Shown: in pieces, positions 1 to 5,414 of the stretch
Layout of the letters: the number at the start of each line of letters is the position of its first letter
Numbering within the stretch: the first letter of the stretch is position 1
Source of the DNA: Nitrospirota bacterium
GTDB lineage: Bacteria; Nitrospirota; Nitrospiria; Nitrospirales; UBA8639
Length of the DNA stretch: 5,414 bases
Reading direction: 5' to 3'
Assembly: GCA_003233615.1 (NCBI GenBank)
Contig: QIMB01000093.1
Location: 1-5,414 of the forward strand
Position numbers and translations under genes: made by a program
Notes under the pieces: generated by a model
Told to the model about the DNA's origin: nothing
What the model saw: only the letters and a program-made list of their open reading frames with translations
Databases searched by the model: none

Positions 1-1
1 T

Positions 2-781
2 TCATCTTGAGAGGCGATTGTGGAGGAGCGCTTTGAGTCGGATCATGGCTTGGGCATGAAGTTGACAGATGCGGGATTCTGTCACATGCAGTATGACCCC
101 GATTTCTTTCATGGTGAGTTCTTCAAAGTAATATAGGGTGAGAACCAGGCGTTGGCGTTCGGGAAGCCGCTCGATCGCATCGACTAACGCATGACGTGCA
201 TCTTCCGAAACCAGTGAGTCTAAAGGACTCGGCTGATCACGGTCGGCGAGGGCATCTAAGATGGGGTGTGCATCTTCGTCGTTGCTGCCTAAATCATCTA
301 AACTCAACACAACTGCCCCTTTGGCTTGAAGCAGCGTTTCATCGACTTCGCGTGTTTCCATGCCCAGGGATTCGGCCAGTTCCGCTTCTGTCGGAGGACG
401 GCCTTTTCGTTTCGTCCATTCATTGGTGGCATGATGAATCTTTCCGATACGTTCTCGGAGTGATCGAGGAACCCAATCCATTGCACGTATTTCGTCCAAC
501 ATCGCGCCACGAATGCGAAATTCTGCATAGGTCCGGAATTTAATTTCCCGGGAAGGGTCGAATTTTGTTAAGGCATCCAATAAACCCACCATCCCCGCAC
601 TCATGAGATCTTCGACGTTGAGCCCACTCGACACTCGCATTGCCAACCGCATTGCCATGTATTTGATGACCGACAAAAACTCCTTAATCATTGTTTCGCG
701 CTCTTCTGTGGTCAACGAAAGCTTCGTCGGAAGCGCAGTCTTGGCTTTTTCAGGAATCGCTGTTACCGCACCTTGTTTCAT
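2..781 (-). CDS. fliA: RNA polymerase sigma factor FliA (sigma-28, flagellar late-gene sigma)
   Basis: This 259-residue protein is an alternative sigma factor that directs RNA polymerase to late flagellar and chemotaxis promoters; in known systems FlgM holds it inactive until the hook is complete. Sigma region 2 spans about residues 30-109, with the core-binding stretch DLMSAGMVGLLDALTKFD (58-75) and the promoter-melting and -10 recognition stretch RGAMLDEIRAMDWVPRS (91-107), which is very typical of FliA/WhiG sigmas. Region 3 covers about 110-160. Region 4 holds LPERQRLVLTLYYFEELTMKEIG (206-228) and the helix-turn-helix around VTESRICQLHAQAM (233-246). Length is normal for FliA. The ATG start is fixed by a strong Shine-Dalgarno sequence 6 bases upstream, inside the end of flhG, and only 3 bases separate the two genes. 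The TGA stop sits in ATGA, so a following gene could begin there, but it lies outside the window. Product call is near certain. Confidence 0.97.
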   Translation of the reverse strand: MKQGAVTAIPEKAKTALPTKLSLTTEERETMIKEFLSVIKYMAMRLAMRVSSGLNVEDLMSAGMVGLLDALTKFDPSREIKFRTYAEFRIRGAMLDEIRAMDWVPRSLRERIGKIHHATNEWTKRKGRPPTEAELAESLGMETREVDETLLQAKGAVVLSLDDLGSNDEDAHPILDALADRDQPSPLDSLVSEDARHALVDAIERLPERQRLVLTLYYFEELTMKEIGVILHVTESRICQLHAQAMIRLKALLHNRLSR

Positions 782-784
782 TCG

Positions 785-1717
785 TCATCCTTCCGTCACG
801 GTTCGAGTCGCGGCTAAGGCCGATGGTCCAAATAATTGAAAGCCTCCTTGCCAGGCCTGAGTGTCTCTCCAGTCATGAAGCATCGACGCAAGCAAGGTTA
901 ACGCACGGCTGGCCGGCGCTCGGGGGTAAAGTTCACAGACTGCGCGTTGTTGCACGACCGCCATGGTGACGTATTCATCTGAGGGGATACAGCCCATATA
1001 ATCCAACGAGACAGACAAAAACCGATCAGTCACTAAACTCAATTTGCGAAAGACTTCTTTGCCCTCTTTGGTATGCTTGACTTTGTTGACCAACAACCGA
1101 AATGTCCGCAAGTGATAGCGCGTGGACAGAATTTTGATGAGGGCATAGGCATCGGTCAGAGACGTCGGATCTGGTGACACGAGCACGACAGTTTCATGCG
1201 CGACCAGACTAAAGTACAAGACATTGGCCGAAATCCCCGCCGCACAATCGATGAGCAATAAATCCGGCGGAGTGGGCAGCTCCAAAAAGGCCGTTTGCAA
1301 GCGCAACTGTTGCTCATGAGTCAGTTGCTTAAAAGCTTGGCCACCTGAAGTCGCAGGGAGCAGCTGAATGCCTTCGGGACCTGTAACCAGCACTTCTTCC
1401 AACCGACGTTGACCTGCAAACACGTCTTCAATGGTATATTGCGGTGTCAGACCTAAGAGAATATCTATATTACCCAGTGCCAAGTCCGCATCCATAACCA
1501 TCACGTTTTGTCCCTGACGAGCAGACGCAACGGCTAAATTCGCGACTATATTAGATTTCCCTACCCCCCCCTTTCCTGAACTCACCGCGATCACTTGGAC
1601 CTGTCGCCGTGCCGGTGGTGTTGGATGCATGGCTGCACGTAAACCACTCGCTTGATCCAATCGTCGAGGCCTGGGAACTCCTGGTCGTCTCGTGGACGAC
1701 ATGGTGGATAGAGTCAT
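785..1717 (-). CDS. flhG: Flagellar number regulator FlhG (MinD/ParA-type ATPase; FleN/YlxH family)
   Basis: FlhG is a membrane-associated ATPase that limits flagellar number and acts with FlhF at the pole; this copy has 310 residues. The deviant Walker A motif SSGKGGVGKSN is at 46-56, with signature Lys49 and P-loop Lys54. The switch I region MDADLALGNIDILLGL is at 75-90 (Asp77). The switch II/Walker B region LLIDCAAGIS is at 154-163 (Asp157). A C-terminal helix SRALTLLASMLHDW (about 270-283) is in the right place for the membrane-targeting helix of MinD-like proteins. The N-terminal DQASGLR (21-27) matches the DQAxxLR activator motif by which FlhG stimulates the FlhF GTPase, so the start lies upstream of it. 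The ATG at 1717 overlaps the flhF stop (TAATG). It has no good Shine-Dalgarno, which suggests coupling to flhF; a second ATG at residue 6 is possible. An eight-G run encodes part of Walker A. The frame is intact in this sequence. Confidence 0.95.
   Translation of the reverse strand: MTLSTMSSTRRPGVPRPRRLDQASGLRAAMHPTPPARRQVQVIAVSSGKGGVGKSNIVANLAVASARQGQNVMVMDADLALGNIDILLGLTPQYTIEDVFAGQRRLEEVLVTGPEGIQLLPATSGGQAFKQLTHEQQLRLQTAFLELPTPPDLLLIDCAAGISANVLYFSLVAHETVVLVSPDPTSLTDAYALIKILSTRYHLRTFRLLVNKVKHTKEGKEVFRKLSLVTDRFLSVSLDYMGCIPSDEYVTMAVVQQRAVCELYPRAPASRALTLLASMLHDWRDTQAWQGGFQLFGPSALAATRTVTEG
788..794 (-). promoter_or_regulatory. Ribosome binding site of fliA
   Basis: GGAAGGA on the minus strand lies 6 bases before the fliA ATG and within the last codons of flhG. 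The good match and spacing select the ATG at 781 as the start, and the position suggests coupling to flhG translation. Confidence 0.8.
1564..1571. repeat. Eight-base G homopolymer in the flhG Walker A motif
   Basis: Eight C on the plus strand read as eight G in flhG, covering the third base of the Lys49 codon, the Gly50 and Gly51 codons (both GGG) and the first base of the Val52 codon. Losing one G creates TAG as codon 52. Gaining one gives four altered codons (52-55) and then TAA. It is the longest homopolymer I saw in the window. Such runs are known slippage sites in other bacteria; switching here is inferred. Confidence 0.85.
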
Positions 1718-3054
1718 TAGTACGCCAACTCTGCGACAACAGGTTGTTCCGCATTCACAGTCGTCGCGCGCGCGCCCAACACCAGGTCGGCAAGACGAGG
1801 ACGCGTGGCAACATCTAAGTCTTCTGGTACGCGCTGTCCTGCCGAAAGATAGGACACGGGTATTCCTGCCTGAGACAACACGTTGTACATACCTCCGAAT
1901 CTCGAGGTTTCATCGAGTTTCGTCATAATCATTTTGTGAATAGGCAGGGTTTGATATCGGCGGATCGTATCCATTTGCACGGACTCTGCCACCGGCGCTG
2001 CCAAGACGAGATGGGTTTCAATGTTGAACGATCCACGTGTCATCGCCACCAGTTCCTCATGCCCGGCCTGATCTTTAGGGCTTCGACCGGCCGTGTCAAT
2101 GAGAATCAAGTCCGCCTGCTGGTGCCGCTCTAAACAGGCCAAAAAGTCTTGCTGTGACACCGCAACGTCTAAGGGAATTTTCAGGATTTTTGCAAAGACC
2201 CGCAGTTGTTCGACCGCAGCGACTCGATACGTATCCAAGGTAATCAACACCGTCCGCTGCCGTTCATCTTGCTGCCGGGCCAATCCTGCAAGTTTGGCAA
2301 TGGTCGTCGTTTTGCCTACTCCTGTCGGTCCGACCAACATCATAATTTTTTGTCCATATTGTCGTGTCACAGAAGCATTGGACACGGCGAGGGATTCTTC
2401 CATTCGCTCTCGCACGAGTTCCTTCACCGCGTCCCGGTTACGAAGTCCTGCTGTCCCCAACGTCTCCACAACCGAGCGCAACAAATGATGAGCACGCTGA
2501 GAATCCACACCATGGCTCACCAAGGCTTGATAATCCTCAAGTACGTCTCCTGGCAACCCTTCAATTCGTTTTTGCATCTGACTTCCCAGCACTTCACCTA
2601 CGACAATGCGCAGCCCTTCTAACTCTTGCCGCAAAGGGCCCAAGGTGTGTTCTGGATCTTTTTGCGATTCCCGCAATCGTTGAATTTCCTCTTTCATCTC
2701 AAGCAAATGTTGCGTGACAGGGTCCAATACTGTGGCGACCTGCAACTGTTCCGAAAAAGTAGGCGTTTTTTTCTCTTGTGTCTGTTCCGACGAAGACGAC
2801 AGAGAAGGAATCCGTTTCTTTATTAACGTTTGAAGTGACCGATCGATCGTGACTGCCGGTTGTTCGCCTTCGGTTTCTACTGATCGATCCACCGCGGCCG
2901 TGACCTCGATAACGGATTGACTGAGAAGACCGAACAACCCGCCAGCTTTTTGTATGCGGCGGGAGGACACAACGACCGCCTCTGGACCTAGTTCGGCTTT
3001 GACTGCTTGGAGAGCTTCCTGTAAGGAGAGAGCTTCAAACCGTTTCAACTTCAT
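1717..3054 (-). CDS. flhF: Flagellar placement GTPase FlhF (SRP-type)
   Basis: FlhF is the third SRP-family GTPase, beside Ffh and FtsY. It marks the site of flagellar assembly, usually a cell pole, and is regulated by FlhG. This copy has 445 residues. The N-terminal B domain begins MKLKRFEALSLQEALQAVKAELGPEAVVVS (family-typical, residues 1-30) and runs to about 57. A low-complexity, charged linker follows (about 58-105), then a helical N domain (about 106-230). The G domain has the P-loop GPTGVGKTT at 242-250, DTYR at 264-267, DTAGR at 320-324, TKLDE at 378-382 and the closing AGQRVPEDL at 405-413. All nucleotide-binding motifs are intact. The ATG start is preceded by GAGG at 7 bases spacing and lies inside the end of flhA (20-base overlap). 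The stop shares a base with the flhG start. The linker holds a short repeat (DRSVET at 57-62, DRSLQT at 71-76) of unknown meaning. Confidence 0.97.
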   Translation of the reverse strand: MKLKRFEALSLQEALQAVKAELGPEAVVVSSRRIQKAGGLFGLLSQSVIEVTAAVDRSVETEGEQPAVTIDRSLQTLIKKRIPSLSSSSEQTQEKKTPTFSEQLQVATVLDPVTQHLLEMKEEIQRLRESQKDPEHTLGPLRQELEGLRIVVGEVLGSQMQKRIEGLPGDVLEDYQALVSHGVDSQRAHHLLRSVVETLGTAGLRNRDAVKELVRERMEESLAVSNASVTRQYGQKIMMLVGPTGVGKTTTIAKLAGLARQQDERQRTVLITLDTYRVAAVEQLRVFAKILKIPLDVAVSQQDFLACLERHQQADLILIDTAGRSPKDQAGHEELVAMTRGSFNIETHLVLAAPVAESVQMDTIRRYQTLPIHKMIMTKLDETSRFGGMYNVLSQAGIPVSYLSAGQRVPEDLDVATRPRLADLVLGARATTVNAEQPVVAELAY

Positions 3055-5188
3055 GTGGCAACCTCACAACTTCAATAGCTTGAATTTTTGTTTTCTGATC
3101 TAATTCATTCGGTGAAAGAACGGCCAGCGCATGAACGCCTGGCGACACCAACTTATAGACTTGGGATCTGATCGACTGTGAGCATAGGACAATCGGTTGA
3201 TACCCTTGCGCGACCACTCGCTCAATCGCTTGCCGAACAGCCGCAATAACTTGATTAAAGAGACTTGGAGATAATCCTTCTTGATTGCTCCCACTTGGTT
3301 TGATCACTTCTGTCAATCGTCGATCTAACATGGGGTCCAAACTGACAACATGCACCAATCCATCGGCATTCGCATATTGATGAGAAATCGTTCTGGATAG
3401 ATTTTGCCGGGCATATTCCGTCAGGGTGTCAGGATCCTTACTCACACTGGTGTAATCGGCCACAGATTCAAGAATCGTCCGTAAATCTCGAATAGATACC
3501 CGTTCACGTAATAGATTTCGTAAGATTCTCACTACTACTCCTAACGATAATTGGGTGGGAATGAGCTCATCCACCACCTTGGGGTACGTCTTAGCGAGGT
3601 TATCCAGCAAATTCTGGGCCTCTTGGCGACCCAGCAATTCGTGCCCATTGGTTTTAATCAATTCCGTTAAATGTGTGGTAATAATGGCCGGACCATCCAC
3701 AACGGTGTAACCTTCCATTTGCGCCCGTTCTTTTTCGCTGGGCGCAATCCAGACAGCCGGCAAACCAAAACATGGATCCTGCCCGGGTTTGCCTTCTAAA
3801 CCCTTTTTGGCGTTGCCCGGATTAATGGCTAATAAATGCCTGGGGATGAGTTCACCCTTCGCGACTTGAATGCCTTTGAGCAAAATACTGTACTCATGAG
3901 GCTTGAGCTGCAGGTTATCCCGAATATGGACCGAGGGCACGACGAATCCCATGTCCAACGCCGTCTGTTTACGGATGGCTCGTATGCGTTCGAGAAGCTC
4001 TCCGCCTTGCGCATGATCCACAAACGGCACAAGCCCGTATCCCACATGTAATTCCAAGAGATCAGGCGGAGCAATGGTATCAATTGACTCGGTGGCAGGC
4101 GTTTCAGATTTTTCTGATTTTCCACCTGTACTGGTTGGAGATGGTGAGAGGGCAGCGGTGGCATCAGCTTGTTTGCGTTGCCAGAGCATATAGGCCAATC
4201 CTGCCATCATGCCTCCAAGAAGTAAGAAGGCGACATGAGGCAATCCCGGGAGCAACCCTAAAAAGATCAACATGCCTCCCACCGCCCCGACCAACTGCGG
4301 GTTAAAAAAGACTTGCTCAGATAAGTCACGACCCAGACTGGTCTCTGTCGATACACGGGTAATAATAATGCCGGCCGCCGTAGACATGATGAGCGCCGGG
4401 ATCTGTGCAACAATGGCATCTCCTACGGTCAACAGGGTAAACCGTTTCGCGGCGTCTATGACCGACATCCCGTGATCCAGAACCCCAATCCCGAGACCGC
4501 CCAACACATTGATGAATATGATCAACAACGCAGCGATCGCATCCCCACGGACAAATTTACTGGCACCATCCATGGAGCCATAAAAATCGGCTTCCTGTGC
4601 AATGATTTCTCGTCGTGTTCGAGCTTCCCCTTCGTCGATGATGCCGGCATTGAGATCCGCATCAATACTCATCTGACGCCCGGGCATCGCATCCAAAGTA
4701 AACCGGGCCGCCACTTCGGCAATGCGGGTGGCCCCTTTGGTAATGACCACAAAATTTATGATGACAAGAATAGAAAAGACCACGATGCCAACGGCAAAAT
4801 TCCCACCGACGACAAACTCACCAAACACACGAATCACCTCCCCTGCAGCCGCCGGGCCTTCATTGCCATGCAATAAAATGGCGCGTGTGGAGGCAATATT
4901 CAACGCCAAGCGATAGAGCGTTGTGAGTAAGACGACCGTCGGAAAGACCGAAAATTCAGCCGGGCGTCCCGAATTCATCGTTACGAGCAAAATCAACACC
5001 GCCAACGTGATGCTGAAGGACAAAAAGAGATCCAGCATGAACGGAGGAAGAGGAAGCAGCATGATCAGCAGCAGCCCCACGACACCCACCGGAAGCAGCA
5101 CATCCCCATAATGTGCAGGAGTCAGTGCACGCTTGAGTTCTTCACTGTCAAAGGCCATACGCTTGAGTTCTTCACTGTCAAAGGCCAT
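3035..5188 (-). CDS. flhA: Flagellar type III export gate protein FlhA
   Basis: FlhA forms the nonameric inner-membrane export gate that couples proton flow to secretion and docks chaperone-substrate complexes. This copy has 717 residues. The N-terminal half (about 28-340) is hydrophobic with about eight membrane segments. The FHIPEP family signature RIAEVAARFTLDAMPGRQM (155-173), followed by SIDADLNAGIIDEGEAR, lies in the cytoplasmic loop; its usual PGKQM reads PGRQM here. A Ser/Thr/Pro-rich linker (about 341-376) leads to the cytoplasmic domain, with recognisable stretches DMGFVVPSVHIRDN (412-425) and VVVRILRNLLRERVSIRDLRTILE (551-574). Length is slightly above the usual ~690-700. The first ten residues MAFDSEELKR occur twice because of a perfect 30-base tandem duplication. 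Two ATG starts are possible, at 5188 and 5158. The first has a proper ribosome binding site and an in-frame TAA 9 bases before it; a start at the second gives 707 residues. The stop overlaps flhF by 20 bases. Confidence 0.97.
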   Translation of the reverse strand: MAFDSEELKRMAFDSEELKRALTPAHYGDVLLPVGVVGLLLIMLLPLPPFMLDLFLSFSITLAVLILLVTMNSGRPAEFSVFPTVVLLTTLYRLALNIASTRAILLHGNEGPAAAGEVIRVFGEFVVGGNFAVGIVVFSILVIINFVVITKGATRIAEVAARFTLDAMPGRQMSIDADLNAGIIDEGEARTRREIIAQEADFYGSMDGASKFVRGDAIAALLIIFINVLGGLGIGVLDHGMSVIDAAKRFTLLTVGDAIVAQIPALIMSTAAGIIITRVSTETSLGRDLSEQVFFNPQLVGAVGGMLIFLGLLPGLPHVAFLLLGGMMAGLAYMLWQRKQADATAALSPSPTSTGGKSEKSETPATESIDTIAPPDLLELHVGYGLVPFVDHAQGGELLERIRAIRKQTALDMGFVVPSVHIRDNLQLKPHEYSILLKGIQVAKGELIPRHLLAINPGNAKKGLEGKPGQDPCFGLPAVWIAPSEKERAQMEGYTVVDGPAIITTHLTELIKTNGHELLGRQEAQNLLDNLAKTYPKVVDELIPTQLSLGVVVRILRNLLRERVSIRDLRTILESVADYTSVSKDPDTLTEYARQNLSRTISHQYANADGLVHVVSLDPMLDRRLTEVIKPSGSNQEGLSPSLFNQVIAAVRQAIERVVAQGYQPIVLCSQSIRSQVYKLVSPGVHALAVLSPNELDQKTKIQAIEVVRLPHEVETV
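3062..3065 (-). promoter_or_regulatory. Ribosome binding site of flhF
   Basis: GAGG on the minus strand lies 7 bases before the flhF ATG, within the last codons of flhA. It supports the overlapping start at 3054 over later starts. Confidence 0.65.
5129..5188. repeat. Perfect 30-base tandem duplication at the flhA start
   Basis: Copies at 5129-5158 and 5159-5188 are identical, and one further base (5189) continues the match. Each copy encodes MAFDSEELKR in the flhA frame, so the start codon itself is duplicated. Being a multiple of three, it keeps the frame. Only the outer copy has the AAGGA ribosome binding site; before the inner ATG only a weak GAAGAA is present. This looks like a recent duplication because there are no differences between copies. 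Confidence 0.95.
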
Positions 5189-5194
5189 AAGACT

Positions 5195-5199
5195 TCCTT
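5195..5199 (-). promoter_or_regulatory. Ribosome binding site of flhA
   Basis: AAGGA on the minus strand lies 6 bases before the ATG at 5188 and favours this outer start over the duplicated ATG at 5158. The first bases overlap the in-frame TAA (5198-5200) that blocks any upstream extension. Confidence 0.75.
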
Positions 5200-5220
5200 A
5201 GAACTTGAGAGAAAAACGCA

Positions 5221-5289
5221 CTAATCAGGGATTTCGGCTGACGGTTGAAGCAAACGCGATACGTCCCGTCGTGTGGAATAAGGACGCAT
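5221..5289 (-). CDS. Possible 22-residue micro-ORF between flhB and flhA
   Basis: An ATG at 5289 opens MRPYSTRRDVSRLLQPSAEIPD, ending in TAG at 5221-5223. It is arginine-rich at the start and matches nothing I recognise. The same frame is open back to the flhB TAG, so it could equally be the remains of a longer flhB C-terminus, or chance: an open stretch of about 32 codons is not rare. The nearest good ribosome binding site is too distant. Existence as a real gene is doubtful. Confidence 0.12.
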   Translation of the reverse strand: MRPYSTRRDVSRLLQPSAEIPD

Positions 5290-5309
5290 GCTTGAATTCC
5301 AAAAGACTT

Positions 5310-5319
5310 CTCCTTCTCC
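5310..5319 (-). promoter_or_regulatory. Strong orphan Shine-Dalgarno-like sequence
   Basis: GGAGAAGGAG on the minus strand follows the flhB stop directly. The start codon at usual distance is TTG at 5302 (spacing 7), opening a 25-residue frame that ends at TGA 5225-5227. An ATG at 5289 is 20 bases away, too far for normal use. The TTG frame is the flhA frame but is closed by stops before flhA. It may be a remnant of an older start region. Confidence 0.4.
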
Positions 5320-5414
5320 CTAACTTGCTTGATCTTGTGGTTGTCGCAAACGATAGACATAGGCCAGCACTTCAGCTGCGGCTTGGTACAAGGCCGTCGG
5401 AATTTCCTGCCCAA
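5320..5414 (-). CDS. flhB: Flagellar type III export switch protein FlhB, C-terminal end (partial)
   Basis: Only the last 30 residues are inside the window; the gene continues beyond the right edge. The visible GQEIPTALYQAAAEVLAYVYRL is the conserved C-terminal end of the FlhB/SctU cytoplasmic domain, which controls substrate specificity switching from hook to filament proteins. The tail RQPQDQAS is short and hydrophilic, and the stop is TAG at 5320-5322. Position directly before flhA is the common flhB-flhA order. A stand-alone FlhB C-terminal-like protein (FlhX/FhlB type) would look the same in this part, but full flhB is more likely in this context. Confidence 0.88.
   Translation of the reverse strand, partial: GQEIPTALYQAAAEVLAYVYRLRQPQDQAS

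Larger units (their letters stand above)
5190..5319 (-). other. flhB-flhA intergenic region
   Basis: This 130-base gap is the only sizeable gap in the cluster. It contains a purine-rich GGAGAAGGAG just after the flhB stop, a short open frame and the flhA ribosome binding site. I looked for sigma-54 (GG-N10-GC) and sigma-28 promoter patterns and for a hairpin with a T run, and found none convincing. An internal sigma-70-like promoter cannot be excluded by eye. Confidence 0.6.

Noticed and set aside
196..543. Plus-strand open frame of 115 codons opposite fliA
   Set aside because: It lies wholly antisense to a strongly conserved sigma factor, shows no recognisable domain, and is explained by the codon structure of fliA.
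2093..2717. Overlapping plus-strand open frames of 117-138 codons opposite flhF
   Set aside because: Several mutually overlapping frames sit opposite the conserved G and N domains of FlhF. Composition is typical of antisense shadows and none has a motif.
2766..2772. Seven-A run in flhF as a possible frameshift or slippage site
   Set aside because: The run is short and encodes Lys-Lys in the linker. The reading phase does not fit the classical slippery heptamer, and there is no evident stimulator.
2840..2849. Palindrome CGATCGATCG with a second GATCGATC at 2882-2889
   Set aside because: Both fall in codons for the two DRS repeats of the FlhF linker (Asp-Arg), which explains them; no operator spacing or intergenic position.
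4472..4876. Plus-strand open frame of 134 codons opposite flhA
   Set aside because: It is antisense to the most conserved part of FlhA; its Asp/Asn/His/Lys-rich translation is what antisense of hydrophobic membrane codons gives.
5178..5414. Minus-strand open frame of 78 codons running across the flhB-flhA gap
   Set aside because: It overlaps the flhB end in a different frame, while the flhB frame gives the conserved YQAAAEVLAYVYRL. The apparent start is a TTG at the window edge with no support.

Overview
The window is a single-direction (minus strand) flagellar gene cluster. In transcription order, from high to low coordinates, it holds the 3' end of flhB (5320-5414), flhA (3035-5188), flhF (1717-3054), flhG (785-1717) and fliA (2-781). 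All four complete genes are recognisable from motifs and have usual family lengths. The three internal junctions are very tight: flhA and flhF overlap by 20 bases, flhF and flhG share one base (TAATG), and flhG and fliA are 3 bases apart. This indicates one polycistronic, translationally coupled unit. No RNA gene, insertion sequence, CRISPR array or clear terminator is visible.

The organism is a motile Gram-negative-type bacterium with about half G+C by eye. The order flhA-flhF-flhG-fliA is shared by polar flagellates such as Pseudomonas and Vibrio, many deltaproteobacteria and Nitrospirota-like lineages. The sequence alone does not fix the taxon; a Nitrospirota or deltaproteobacteria-like source is only a guess.

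The genes fit one programme. FlhB and FlhA are the switch and export-gate proteins of the flagellar type III secretion system. The SRP-type GTPase FlhF and the MinD-type ATPase FlhG set where and how many flagella are built. FliA (sigma-28) transcribes the late genes such as flagellin once the hook-basal body is finished.

The gene content is conventional and I see no new multi-gene system. The unusual features are small. (1) A run of eight G in the Walker A motif of flhG, where loss or gain of one base gives an almost immediate stop, as in a phase-variation switch. (2) A perfect 30-base tandem duplication at the start of flhA that repeats the start codon and nine following codons. (3) A 130-base flhB-flhA gap, unlike the tight junctions elsewhere, with a strong unused-looking ribosome binding site, a near copy of the flhA start region and a short open frame that continues from the flhB stop.
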